This document shows positions 37,730 through 45,993 of a DNA stretch of 64,000 nucleotides, piece after piece. The stretch covers positions 186,001 to 250,000 of the forward strand of contig DYIY01000005.1 of assembly GCA_020723405.1 (NCBI GenBank), given 5' to 3'. The position numbers were made by a program, and so were the translations under genes. How positions within the stretch are numbered: position 1 is the stretch's first letter; every line of letters begins with the position of its first letter. Under the pieces are notes generated by a model that saw only the letters and a program-made list of their open reading frames with translations, had not been told where the DNA came from and did no database searches. This DNA comes from Thiobacillus denitrificans (lineage in GTDB: Bacteria > Pseudomonadota > Gammaproteobacteria > Burkholderiales > Thiobacillaceae).

Positions 37730-38587
37730 ATGGCCAGGAAGAAACCCCCCGAGGAACACGAGAACCTGGAGCGCTGGCTGGTCTCCTACGCCGACTTCAT
37801 CACGCTGCTGTTCGCCTTCTTCGTGGTGATGTACGCCATCTCCTCCATCAACGAGGGCAAGTACCGGGTCATGTCCGACTCCCTCATCAGCGCCTTCAAG
37901 GAATCGCCCCGCTCGGACAAGGTTCTGGAAATGACCAGCAAGAACCCGGAAGTCCTTTCCGGCACCGGCATGCCCATCGGCAAAATGCTCCAGCAGCCCC
38001 ACGCCGACGACCGGGAAGGGGAGCGCAAGCGGGCCGCCGAAAGCATGAAGAAGGTGGCCAAGAACGTACTTGACGTGATGCAGCCCCTCATCAAGGAAGG
38101 CCAGGTGCGAGTCACCCAGTCGCCCCGGGGCGTGACGGTGGAAATCAATGCCAGCGTGCTGTTCAAGAGCGGCGAAGCCGTGCTCCAGCCCCAGTCCACG
38201 GAAGCCCTGGCCGCCGTGGCCCGGGTCTTGTCCCAGGTGGAGAATCCGGTCCAGGTGGAGGGCCACACCGACAACATCCCCATCAACAGCCCCAGCTTCC
38301 CCTCCAACTGGGAACTCTCTTCCTCCCGGGCCGGCAGCGTGGTACGCCTGTTCACCGAACAGGGGGTTCCGGCGCAACGCATGGTGGCCATCGGCTACGC
38401 CGACAACCGGCCGGTGGACACCAACGCCAGCCCGGACGGTCGCTCCCGCAACCGGCGGGTGAATGTATTGATCCTCAACGAGGTGGGGGGTGCCGCCCAG
38501 GAGATCGCCATCCAGGAAGGGGTGCCCCTGGCCGACCAGCCGGCCCCGCCCTCCCCCAGCACCGTGGCGCCGCCGGCGGCGCGCTAG
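37730..38587 (+). CDS. motD: Flagellar motor stator subunit MotD (MotB-like)
   Basis: A 285-residue MotB-type stator subunit. The single membrane helix with the ion-carrying aspartate is WLVSYADFITLLFAFFVVMYAISS (in parts), as in proton-driven MotB. A periplasmic linker leads to an OmpA-type domain that anchors to peptidoglycan (VEGHTDNIPINSPSFPSNWELSSSRAGSVVRL, then RSRNRRVNVLIL). The C-terminal tail is Pro/Ala-rich. It is the last gene of the flagellar operon; the following gene converges with 12 bases between them. Confidence 0.95.
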   Translation: MARKKPPEEHENLERWLVSYADFITLLFAFFVVMYAISSINEGKYRVMSDSLISAFKESPRSDKVLEMTSKNPEVLSGTGMPIGKMLQQPHADDREGERKRAAESMKKVAKNVLDVMQPLIKEGQVRVTQSPRGVTVEINASVLFKSGEAVLQPQSTEALAAVARVLSQVENPVQVEGHTDNIPINSPSFPSNWELSSSRAGSVVRLFTEQGVPAQRMVAIGYADNRPVDTNASPDGRSRNRRVNVLILNEVGGAAQEIAIQEGVPLADQPAPPSPSTVAPPAAR

Positions 38588-38599
38588 GAGCTCCTCGCG

Positions 38600-40174
38600 T
38601 CAAGCCGCCGGCACGGCGGCGGTGGCATCCATCTGGAAACGGAAGACTTCCACGCTGGGCGTGGATTCCACCCGTTTCTCGATGCGCACCGGGTGCCCAC
38701 CCCGGGCGGTGCGGATTTCGGCACCGCTGTCGGGCAGGAAGCAACCAGGCTGGGACAACAGCAGGGAGGTCTGCTGGGTGGCGGAACTGGTCTGCACCAA
38801 CAGGCCCGGCCATTGCCGGCCGTTGTCCTCCCGGCGCAACTGGATGGCCTGGGCCCGGGGCGCCAGCAACTGCACGCCGAAAGCGATCTCGCCCTGGGCC
38901 GGCACCCGGAACCAGCGCACCAGACCCACACCCCAGGCGGCATTGCCCTGACGCACACCCACCACGTCACCCACCCGGATCTGCATGGAGTGGACACCGG
39001 TCTTGCTGAGGGACAGGCCGCCCATGCTGTCGTTCACCGTCTTGCAGCGCACGATGGCCGGGGCCGGCTCGTTGCCGGCCAGGCCATAGTGGATCGTGTC
39101 CCGGGCCCCGGGGGGCGGGGCAATGAGCTGGTGCACCGATTTCAGGCCGAAACACACCTCGAAATCCCGGCCATCCTGATGGCGGCGGCGCTGGGACTGA
39201 CGTTGCAGGGAGGCGCCCCAGTTGAGGCGCAGACGGCGCAGCATGGACGGATAGGCCGGGTCCCGGGCCGCATCGGGCAGGCCCACCTTGTCCAGGTCCA
39301 CCTTGCCCTTCAGGTGGGAGGAGAGCAGGGCCAGGTGCTTGGCCAGTTCGGTGGTGTTGAGGATGAGATCCCAACGGGGGTTCATGGGATGGGGTTCCCG
39401 GGCGATGGGCTTGGGCGGCGAATCGGTGTTCACCTCCACCACGAACAGGCCTGACTGGCCCTTGGTGGTCTCCTCGGCGGGGAACAGGCTGGCCAGATTG
39501 GAGAAACGGGCGATGATGTCCTTGGCCCAGGGCAGTTCGATCTGGGGGAAATGGTAGGGGTCGGCCAGGGCCATGAGCAGGGTGGATTTGTAGATCTGTT
39601 CCAGGGAGAGCATTTTCGCGCCCCCCTCGGGAATCACGTCCTTCAGGCCGTTGCGCAGGGCGTAGTTGTAGGTCTGATGCAGATCCACCCAGATCCCGTC
39701 GGGGATGGGGTCATGGGTTTCGAAGCTGATTTCCAGGGCCGCCTGGAGGGAGAGCAGGATGCGTTGCAGATAGATGGGGGCGGGATTGCCGCCAAACAGG
39801 TGGAACCGCCGCTTGAGCCAATCCACCAGCAGTATCTTGTAGCAGTCGGCCATACCGCGCAGCAGACGCTGGGCCAGTTCCGCGCTGCGGTGCTGCTTGG
39901 GCGGCAGGGGGGGCTGCATGGCGCTGTACTGCTCGTAGAGACTGGCAACCAGGTCCTCCACCACCGGCGCCAGGCGTTCCACCACCTTGGTCCGGGCGTC
40001 CTGGGCCAGATCCATGCTGTTCAGGGTGGTCAGGTAATCCGCCATCTCCTCGGCGGCTTCCAGGGGGTTGGACAGGGGCAGCCGCGTCAGCCAGGCGTCA
40101 ACTTGCTTGGGCTTCGTCTCCAAGTTTATATTCCGCCCCGGCTCGCGGGTGGGCAGCACGTATCGAGGTAGCAT
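38600..40174 (-). CDS. Large protein with possible C-terminal PilZ domain
   Basis: A 524-residue cytoplasmic protein. The first 380 residues are helical and unrecognised (DAWLTRLPLSNPLEAAEEMADYLTTLN; MADCYKILLVDWLKRRFHLFGG). The C-terminal part has RQSQR (an RxxxR match) and, about 70 residues later, NDSMGGLSL (an NxSxxG match), followed by beta strands (IRVGDVVGVRQGNAAWGVGLVRWF, FGVQLLAPRAQAIQL). These two motifs bind cyclic di-GMP in PilZ domains, but the gap between them is larger than the usual 20-30 residues, so the assignment is tentative. The location next to the flagellar operon suits a cyclic di-GMP effector. It converges with motD and diverges from the YqhA-like gene. Confidence 0.6.
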   Translation of the reverse strand: MLPRYVLPTREPGRNINLETKPKQVDAWLTRLPLSNPLEAAEEMADYLTTLNSMDLAQDARTKVVERLAPVVEDLVASLYEQYSAMQPPLPPKQHRSAELAQRLLRGMADCYKILLVDWLKRRFHLFGGNPAPIYLQRILLSLQAALEISFETHDPIPDGIWVDLHQTYNYALRNGLKDVIPEGGAKMLSLEQIYKSTLLMALADPYHFPQIELPWAKDIIARFSNLASLFPAEETTKGQSGLFVVEVNTDSPPKPIAREPHPMNPRWDLILNTTELAKHLALLSSHLKGKVDLDKVGLPDAARDPAYPSMLRRLRLNWGASLQRQSQRRRHQDGRDFEVCFGLKSVHQLIAPPPGARDTIHYGLAGNEPAPAIVRCKTVNDSMGGLSLSKTGVHSMQIRVGDVVGVRQGNAAWGVGLVRWFRVPAQGEIAFGVQLLAPRAQAIQLRREDNGRQWPGLLVQTSSATQQTSLLLSQPGCFLPDSGAEIRTARGGHPVRIEKRVESTPSVEVFRFQMDATAAVPAA

Positions 40175-40261
40175 GGCTTATCCGTTGACTATCGCGCGGG
40201 ATTCTACCTTCCGCCATTTTGGCCGGAAAAGGCTTTTTCCCAAGGTGACCGGAGGGTGCCC

Positions 40262-40816
40262 GTGAATCTGATCGAGAAACTGTTCGAAGGCCTGCTCTGG
40301 CGCAGCCGCTACGTGGTCCTGCTGGCCGTGGTGGCGAGTATGGCCGCAGCCGTCGCCATTTTCTACATGGCCACCGTGGACGTGGTCTACCTGGTTTCCC
40401 ATATCCTGCATTACGCGGATCCCTCCCTGACACCGGAACTGCGCAAGGGCCTCCACGATGACACGATTACCCACGTGGTGGAAGTGGTGGACGGCTATCT
40501 GCTGGCCACGGTCATGCTGATTTTCGGCCTGGGCATGTATGAACTGTTCATCAGCGACATCGACGAGGCCAAACACAGCAAAGCCTCCAGCGCCATCCTG
40601 GTGATCGAAAGCCTGGATGACCTGAAACAGCGTCTGGCCAAGGTGATCATCATGATCCTCATCGTCACCATCTTCGAACTGGCCCTCAAGCTGAAGATCG
40701 GCACCACCCTGGATCTGCTCTACCTGGCCGGTGCCGTGGCCCTCATCGGCCTGGCCCTGTTCCTCACTCACGCCTCCGACGGCCACGGCGGCAAGGAAGC
40801 CGGCGCAGGGCACTGA
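40262..40816 (+). CDS. YqhA/UPF0114-family membrane protein
   Basis: A 184-residue inner-membrane protein of the UPF0114 family. Membrane segments lie near residues 14-37 (VVLLAVVASMAAAVAIFYM), 75-98 (LLATVMLIFGLGMYELFIS), 118-137 and 147-165. The block GLGMYELFISDIDEA is a family hallmark. The function is unknown. GGAGG ends six bases before GTG at 40262; another GTG at 40256 has no spacing from it, so 40262 is the start. It is followed after 54 bases by the exported-thioredoxin operon but need not belong to it. Confidence 0.85.
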   Translation: MNLIEKLFEGLLWRSRYVVLLAVVASMAAAVAIFYMATVDVVYLVSHILHYADPSLTPELRKGLHDDTITHVVEVVDGYLLATVMLIFGLGMYELFISDIDEAKHSKASSAILVIESLDDLKQRLAKVIIMILIVTIFELALKLKIGTTLDLLYLAGAVALIGLALFLTHASDGHGGKEAGAGH

Positions 40817-40870
40817 ACTTGCGTGGCGGTTTCCGCTCATAACCCCTCGTCATCCCAACGAATCCACACC

Positions 40871-41320
40871 ATGCCCCAGCGTCTCCTCCTCCTTCTCGTG
40901 CTGATCCTGGCCAGCCTGTCCGCCCAGGCATTCACCCTGACCGACAGCAAGGGCAAGACCCATTCCCTGGCCCAGTACAAGGGCAAGTGGGTGCTGGTGA
41001 ACTTCTGGGCCACCTGGTGCCCCCCCTGCCTGGAGGAAATTCCCGATCTGGTGGCCCTGCACGAAAACAAGAAGAACAAGCTGGTGGTTCTTGGCGTGGC
41101 CATGGACTACCAGGATCCCAAGCAGGTGGTGCAGTTCGCCGACCAGATGATGGTCACCTACCCCGTGATCCTGGGAGACCACAAGATGGCCGCCCAGATC
41201 GGTGCCATCCAGGGCCTGCCCACCACGTACCTATACAACCCCGAGGGCAGGATGGTGGCCTACAACGTGGGCGCCCTGAGCCGGGAAACCGTGGAACGCT
41301 ATATCAACACCAAGAAGTGA
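40871..41320 (+). CDS. Exported TlpA-like thioredoxin
   Basis: A 149-residue periplasmic thioredoxin-fold protein of the TlpA/ResA/AhpC-TSA group. The signal peptide is RLLLLLVLILASLSAQA. The active site is NFWATWCPPCLEEIPDL, with a WCPPC motif, and the cis-proline loop is GLPTTYLYNPEG. It would reduce or isomerise thiols outside the cytoplasm. The ATG is preferred over an upstream GTG because it starts the signal peptide. It is the first gene of a tight operon with a SoxW-like, a TolC-like and an HlyD-like gene. Confidence 0.92.
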   Translation: MPQRLLLLLVLILASLSAQAFTLTDSKGKTHSLAQYKGKWVLVNFWATWCPPCLEEIPDLVALHENKKNKLVVLGVAMDYQDPKQVVQFADQMMVTYPVILGDHKMAAQIGAIQGLPTTYLYNPEGRMVAYNVGALSRETVERYINTKK

Positions 41321-41330
41321 GGAGAACGCC

Positions 41331-41852
41331 ATGCGCTGGATGCTGCTCGCCCTGACCCTGTTCACCTTCTCCCTGCCGTCCGGCGCCGAGGTGCGCGATC
41401 CCCACAGCCACTTCTTCATGTCCAAGCTGGGGGACTTCAAGGACGAATTGGCCACTGCCCGCCAGGAAGGCAAGCAGGGGGTGCTGCTCATGTTCGAAAT
41501 GGAAGATTGCCCCTTCTGCGCCCGCATGAAGAGCACCGTCCTCAACCAAAGCCCTGTCCAGGATTATTTCCGCCAGCATTTCCTCATCTACGCCCTGGAC
41601 GTGAAAGGCGACACCCCCATGGTGGACTTCACCGGCAAGGACACCACGGAAAAGGCCTTCGCCCTGGAACAACGAGCCCGGGCCACCCCGGTGTTCATCT
41701 TCTTTGACCTGGAAGGCAAGCCCATCGCCCGCTTCACCGGCGCCACCCAGACCATGGACGAATTCCTGCTGTTGGGCCGCTACGTGGTGGATGGCGTCTA
41801 CAAACAGAACATCCCCTTCAACGTCTACAAGAAGCAGGGCAAGGCCCCATGA
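41331..41852 (+). CDS. SoxW-like exported thioredoxin-fold protein
   Basis: A 173-residue exported protein with a signal peptide (MRWMLLALTLFTFSLPSGA) and a thioredoxin fold with FEMEDCPFCARMK, so a CPFC active site. The later segment ATPVFIFFDLEGKPIARFTG supplies the cis-proline. It resembles SoxW and related thioredoxin-like partners of thiosulfate-oxidising systems, although no sox gene is near. It starts ten bases after the TlpA-like gene, and its last bases overlap the start of the TolC-like gene (ATGA), so the two are translationally coupled. The probable substrate is a periplasmic protein thiol. Confidence 0.85.
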   Translation: MRWMLLALTLFTFSLPSGAEVRDPHSHFFMSKLGDFKDELATARQEGKQGVLLMFEMEDCPFCARMKSTVLNQSPVQDYFRQHFLIYALDVKGDTPMVDFTGKDTTEKAFALEQRARATPVFIFFDLEGKPIARFTGATQTMDEFLLLGRYVVDGVYKQNIPFNVYKKQGKAP

Positions 41853-43138
41853 GGGGGCCCTGGATCCTGGCCCTGGCCATTCTGGCCGGGGCCCCGGCGA
41901 CAGCCGCCCCCCTCACCCTTGACGCCGCCCTGGCGGCGGCCGACGCACCCCATCCGGACCTGGATCTGGCCCTGGCCCAGCGGGATTCCGCCCTGGCCGA
42001 AGCACGTCTGGCGGACAGCCTGAACGACTTCCGCGTCACCCTGGACGCCAGCCTGCGCACGGGACGCAACGAAACCTACAACGACCGCTTCCACCCTGAC
42101 CACCTGGCCCGCCTCAACGCCCGCAAGACCCTGCTGGATTTTGGCCGCCAAGCGTCCAGCCTCCAGGCCGCCGAACAGGATGGCCAGGCCCGGGAACTGC
42201 AATTGCTCGACGTGCGGGCCCAGCGGCGCATCGCCATCATGGCCCGCTATTTCGACGTGCTGCTGGCCGACATGCAGGACGCTGCCGACACGGAATTCCA
42301 GGCCACCGCCTACGTGAGCTGGGACAACGCCAAGGACCGCCAGGCCATGGGCCAGATGGCCCCCTCGGAACTGGCCGAACTGGAAGCCCGCTACGCCGAC
42401 ACCCGCAACAAACGCAACGACGGCCGGCGCAAGCTGCGCGAAAAGCGCCTGCTGCTGGGCGCGGCCATGAACCGCGCCAACATGGTTCTGGACGACCTGG
42501 TGGACCCGCCCCTCGCCGGCAACAACCGACCGGTCCCGGAATTCGAACCCCTTCTGGACAAGGTACTGACCAACAATCCCCGCTTGCGCGCCCAGCGCCA
42601 GTTGCTGGCCGGCGCCACCCACCGGCTGGAGGCGGCCCGCACCACCTACCGCCCCAGCGTGGAGTTCGAGGCCGAAGCCGCCGCCTGGACCCGGCAGAGC
42701 GCCACCCGGGACGACCTGCGGGCCGGCCTCAACTTCGTCTGGCCCCTGTGGCAGGGCGGCCGGGACGACGCCCTGGTGGGCAAGGAACGGGCCCGCTTCA
42801 GCGAACTCCAGGCCCAGCACGACAAACTGGTCATGGACCTGCGCCAGGCCCTGCTGGAAGCCCGGGAGGAAATCCTCTACCTGCGGGAAACCGAACGCCC
42901 CGGCGCCCAGCTCAACGCCACCTGGCGGGACATGGCCCTGGAGAAAGCCCGGGCCGAATACGAGATGGAACTGAAGACCAACCTGGGCACCAGCATGGCG
43001 GAAACCCAGTCCGCCCGATTGCGCCAGCGGGCCGTGGAATATCGCCTGGCCCTGGCCTGGGCCCGGCTGGAAGCCCTGCTGGGGGGCCCCGATGAACTGT
43101 CCGTCCTGCTGGCCGGCAAACTGGAGGACAAAAAATGA
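41849..43138 (+). CDS. TolC-like outer-membrane efflux protein
   Basis: A 429-residue protein of the outer-membrane factor family, with signal peptide MRGPWILALAILAGAPATA. The tandem halves contain long amphipathic helices rich in Ala, Arg and Glu (DSALAEARLADSLNDFRVTL; LRAQRQLLAGATHRLEAARTTYRPSVEF) and NKRNDGRRKLREKRLLLGAAM. Members form trimeric channels that span the outer membrane and periplasm. It overlaps the preceding gene by four bases and the following HlyD-like gene by four bases. No inner-membrane pump is present, so this channel may work with a pump encoded elsewhere. Confidence 0.88.
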   Translation: MRGPWILALAILAGAPATAAPLTLDAALAAADAPHPDLDLALAQRDSALAEARLADSLNDFRVTLDASLRTGRNETYNDRFHPDHLARLNARKTLLDFGRQASSLQAAEQDGQARELQLLDVRAQRRIAIMARYFDVLLADMQDAADTEFQATAYVSWDNAKDRQAMGQMAPSELAELEARYADTRNKRNDGRRKLREKRLLLGAAMNRANMVLDDLVDPPLAGNNRPVPEFEPLLDKVLTNNPRLRAQRQLLAGATHRLEAARTTYRPSVEFEAEAAAWTRQSATRDDLRAGLNFVWPLWQGGRDDALVGKERARFSELQAQHDKLVMDLRQALLEAREEILYLRETERPGAQLNATWRDMALEKARAEYEMELKTNLGTSMAETQSARLRQRAVEYRLALAWARLEALLGGPDELSVLLAGKLEDKK

Positions 43139-43872
43139 AGCGCGCCCTGATGTTCGCGGCCCTGTTGGCCGCCCTGCCGGGCTGGGCCGGTGAATTCCCC
43201 GCCCTGCTGGACTGGTCCGGCCGGGTCAACCTGTCCCTGCCCGTGTCCGGCATCCTGGACAGCGTGGCCGTCCAGCCGGGTCAACGGGTCAAGAAGGGCG
43301 AGGTGCTGGCCAGCCTGGAGGCCACCGTGCTCAAGGCCAACGTGGCCGAAGCCAAGGCTGAGTCCGACCGTCTCGGCGAAGAGCTGGCCGATGCCCAAAG
43401 AGACGCCGACCGGGTCCAGGAACTGTATAACCGCACCGTCAGCGCCACCACCGAACTGGACGCCGCCAAGCTGCGCCTGGCCCGGGCCCAGAGCGGCCAG
43501 GCCGCCGCCCAGGCCCGCCTGGAGCGGGCCCGCCGTCTGCTGGCCGACAGCGAAGTGCGGGCCCCCTTCGACGCCATCGTACTGGCCCGCCCGGGGGAAC
43601 CCGGGCTGGTCATCACCGCCCAGTGCCAACCGGCCACCGTGGTCAGCGTGGCCCGGTCCGACCAACTGCTGGCCCGGGTGCAACTCACCGCCAACCAGGC
43701 CAGCGGCCTGACCCTGGGCAAGGAAGCCGAGGTTCAGGTGGCAGGCCATACCCTCACGGGCCGCCTGACCGGCCTCACCGCCCAGGCCGATGGCCGCTAT
43801 GCCGCAGAAGTGAGCATTCCCCGGCAGAGCGGCCTGTTGGGCGGCCAGGCCGCCACCGTCAGGCTGCCTTGA
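43135..43872 (+). CDS. HlyD/RND-type periplasmic adaptor (short)
   Basis: A 245-residue membrane-fusion protein with signal peptide MKRALMFAALLAALPGWA. It has the lipoyl half-motif VSGILDSVAVQPGQRVKKGEVLASLE, a coiled-coil hairpin (VAEAKAESDRLGEELADAQRDADRVQELY and its partner), and the second half VRAPFDAIVLARPGEPGLV followed by a beta-barrel. The usual C-terminal membrane-proximal domain is short. Its gene ends the operon and overlaps the convergent gene by 14 bases. With the TolC-like protein it would form two-thirds of an efflux system; the energised pump is missing here. Confidence 0.88.
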   Translation: MKRALMFAALLAALPGWAGEFPALLDWSGRVNLSLPVSGILDSVAVQPGQRVKKGEVLASLEATVLKANVAEAKAESDRLGEELADAQRDADRVQELYNRTVSATTELDAAKLRLARAQSGQAAAQARLERARRLLADSEVRAPFDAIVLARPGEPGLVITAQCQPATVVSVARSDQLLARVQLTANQASGLTLGKEAEVQVAGHTLTGRLTGLTAQADGRYAAEVSIPRQSGLLGGQAATVRLP

Positions 43873-44314
43873 GGTAACGTTCCTTGGCGGCCCGGGCTTC
43901 CTGGGCCTCTTCCGCGCTGTAGGCCTTGCCGGACCAGAGCATGTTGTAGGCGATTTCCTCGTTGCCGTTCTCGCACAGTTCCAGCACTTTCTGGAACAGG
44001 GGCTGGAAGGTTTCGGAGCGGTGGCTCTTCTCGTGGTCCGCGAAGGTCTGCCAGAAGGTGACGATGAGGGCTTCCTTGCCCTTCATGGGACTGTCCACCG
44101 CCTGGCCCACCGTGGAGCCCTCGTTGGAGACCTGGCCGGAGTTCATGGCCACGAATCCGCCCACGAAGCCGGTGTCGGAATGGTAGGTCTTGACGTTTTC
44201 GCACAGTTCGGCGACCCGCATTTCCAGGTCATCGGTACTGTAGCCGGGGCGCAGGATCACCCGGTTGATGGTCACCACGCCGTCACTGTTGAAGCCGTTG
44301 ATCAGGGCAGACAT
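43859..44314 (-). CDS. Hypothetical protein, possible dimeric alpha/beta-barrel fold
   Basis: A 151-residue cytoplasmic protein. The first part (VTINRVILRPGYSTDDLEMRVAELCENVKTYHSDTGFVGGFVAMNSG) and the strand EALIVTFWQTFADHEKSHRSETF look like the dimeric alpha+beta barrel of antibiotic-biosynthesis-monooxygenase-like proteins. The end is helical and Lys/Glu-rich. I recognise no specific family. GAGGAG lies upstream of the ATG I chose; six extra codons upstream are not needed. It overlaps the end of the HlyD-like gene by 14 bases in convergent orientation. Its leader contains a perfect hairpin. Confidence 0.65.
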   Translation of the reverse strand: MSALINGFNSDGVVTINRVILRPGYSTDDLEMRVAELCENVKTYHSDTGFVGGFVAMNSGQVSNEGSTVGQAVDSPMKGKEALIVTFWQTFADHEKSHRSETFQPLFQKVLELCENGNEEIAYNMLWSGKAYSAEEAQEARAAKERYLKAA

Positions 44315-44364
44315 CGCACTCTCCTCAAGCAAATAAGCAAATACTGATATATGAGACCCAGTTA

Positions 44365-44385
44365 AAGGCGCTGTGGAAGCGCCTT
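44365..44385 (-). promoter_or_regulatory. Hairpin in the leader of the hypothetical gene
   Basis: AAGGCGCT (44365-44372) and AGCGCCTT (44378-44385) form a perfect 8-base stem with a five-base loop; on the minus strand TTTAAC follows, a weak terminator-like T-run. It lies about 51 bases upstream of the gene that ends at 43859, so attenuation is possible but not demonstrated. Confidence 0.35.
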
Positions 44386-44485
44386 GAGCAATAACTTAGT
44401 GTTTTAGTCGGATAAAATCAACTGTTGCGTACATAGGGTTATTTTATGCATTGGCCAGGGCCCCAGCCTTTTCCACGCGCAATCA

Positions 44486-44514
44486 TTGACATAGACAGCC
44501 TCCGTCCGGATAAT
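44486..44514 (+). promoter_or_regulatory. Sigma70 promoter of the tRNA-Met gene
   Basis: A consensus TTGACA (44486-44491), a 17-base spacer and GATAAT (44509-44514) lie 20 bases upstream of the tRNA. A GC-rich stretch (GCGCGG) follows the -10, as in stringently controlled stable-RNA promoters. This is the clearest promoter in the window. Confidence 0.88.
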
Positions 44515-44534
44515 GCGCGGCTCTTTTCTGCCGT

Positions 44535-44611
44535 GGTGATGTAGCTCAGACGGTTAGAGCGGTGGATTCATAACCCACAGGTCGGCAGTTCGATTCTGCC
44601 CATCACCACCA
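44535..44611 (+). tRNA. tRNA-Met (anticodon CAT)
   Basis: A complete 77-base cloverleaf including an encoded CCA. The acceptor stem GGTGATG/CATCACC, D-arm GCTC...GAGC, anticodon loop TTCATAA with CAT, and T-arm GGCAG-TTCGATT-CTGCC all fit. The lowest anticodon-stem pair is an A-C mismatch. The lack of a weakened first acceptor pair rules out initiator tRNA. It is probably elongator methionine; tRNA-Ile2, whose C34 is converted to lysidine, has the same anticodon and cannot be fully excluded. It precedes miaB. Confidence 0.93.
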
Positions 44612-44652
44612 CCTTCCCCCCCGGTCGTTTCCTCCCCCCACGCTGTTTCCCC

Positions 44653-45993
44653 ATGGCCCGCAAAGTCTTCATCCGCACCTTCGGTTGCCAGATGAACGAA
44701 TACGACTCGGACAAGATGGCCGACGTCCTGGCGGCCTGCGAGGGCTATGAGGCCACCGATCGTCCCGAGGACGCGGACCTCATCCTGTTCAACACCTGCT
44801 CGGTGCGGGAAAAGGCCCAGGAAAAGGTCTTCACCGACCTGGGCATGGTGCGTCCCCTCAAGCAGAAGAACCCCAACCTGCTGATCGGCGTCGGCGGCTG
44901 CGTGGCCAGCCAGGAAGGGGCCGCCATCGTCCAGCGGGCCCCCTACGTGGATCTGGTGTTCGGGCCCCAGACCCTGCACCGCCTGCCCCAGCTGGTGGAA
45001 AAGCGGCGGGCCACGGGCCGGCCCCAGGTGGACATCTCCTTCCCGGAAATCGAGAAATTCGACCATCTGCCGCCGCCCCGGGTGGAAGGAGCCAGCGCCT
45101 TCGTGTCCATCATGGAAGGGTGCAGCAAGTACTGCACCTTCTGCGTGGTGCCCTACACCCGGGGCGAGGAAGTTTCCCGTCCCCTGGCGGACGTGCTGGC
45201 CGAAGTGGCCGGCCTGGCCGCCCAGGGGGTGAAGGAGATCACCCTGCTGGGCCAGAACGTGAACGCCTACCGGGGCGCCATGGCCGAGGGAGCCCAGTCT
45301 GGGGACCAGGCCGACTTCGCCCTCCTCCTGGAACTGGTGGCCCAGATTCCCGGCGTGGAGCGGCTGCGCTTCACCACCTCCCACCCCCGGGAGTTCACCC
45401 CCCGGCTCATCGACGCCTACACCCGCATCCCCAAGCTGGTGTCCCACCTGCATCTGCCGGTCCAGTCCGGCTCGGACCGCATCCTGGCGGCCATGAAGCG
45501 GGGCTACACGGCCCTGGAATACAAATCCATCGTCCGCCGAATCAAGGCCGCCCGTCCGGACCTGTGCCTGGCCTCGGACTTCATCGTGGGTTTTCCGGGC
45601 GAGACCGAGGATGACTTCGAGGCCACCCTGAAACTCATCCGGGAAGTGGGCTTCGACGCCTCCTTCAGCTTCGTCTACAGCCCCCGGCCGGGCACCCCCG
45701 CCGCCGGGCTGGCCGACGACACCCCGGCCGCCGTCAAGTCGGAACGGCTGCACCGGCTCCAGGCCCTCATCGAGACCCAGGCCGCCGCCATCAGCGCCGC
45801 CATGGTGGGCAGCGTCCAGCAGGTGCTGGTGGAGGGCCCCTCGCGCAAGGACCCCAACGAACTGTCCGGCCGCACCGACAACAACCGGGTGGTCAATTTC
45901 CCGGCCCCGCCCCGCCTCATGGGCCAGATGGTCCAGGTGCGCATCACCCAGGCCCTGCCCCACAGTCTGCGGGGCGAAGTGGTGACCCGGTGA
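44653..45993 (+). CDS. miaB: tRNA-2-methylthio-N6-dimethylallyladenosine synthase MiaB
   Basis: A 446-residue radical SAM methylthiotransferase that adds a methylthio group at A37 of tRNAs. The N-terminal UPF0004 domain carries one cluster ([29 protein letters not shown]). The radical SAM cluster is [16 protein letters not shown] (CxxxCxxC). A C-terminal TRAM domain begins near [21 protein letters not shown]. It acts in the cytoplasm. Its stop overlaps the start of the PhoH-like gene by one base, so the miaB-phoH-ybeY-corC order is a single operon downstream of the tRNA. Confidence 0.97.
   Translation: MARKVFIRTFGCQMNEYDSDKMADVLAACEGYEATDRPEDADLILFNTCSVREKAQEKVFTDLGMVRPLKQKNPNLLIGVGGCVASQEGAAIVQRAPYVDLVFGPQTLHRLPQLVEKRRATGRPQVDISFPEIEKFDHLPPPRVEGASAFVSIMEGCSKYCTFCVVPYTRGEEVSRPLADVLAEVAGLAAQGVKEITLLGQNVNAYRGAMAEGAQSGDQADFALLLELVAQIPGVERLRFTTSHPREFTPRLIDAYTRIPKLVSHLHLPVQSGSDRILAAMKRGYTALEYKSIVRRIKAARPDLCLASDFIVGFPGETEDDFEATLKLIREVGFDASFSFVYSPRPGTPAAGLADDTPAAVKSERLHRLQALIETQAAAISAAMVGSVQQVLVEGPSRKDPNELSGRTDNNRVVNFPAPPRLMGQMVQVRITQALPHSLRGEVVTR

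Noticed and set aside
40871-43872. Sox or Dsr sulfur-oxidation locus
   Set aside because: SoxW-like and DsrE/DsrC-like proteins are present in the window, but no soxXYZABCD, dsrAB or reverse-Dsr genes are seen, so a full pathway cannot be claimed.
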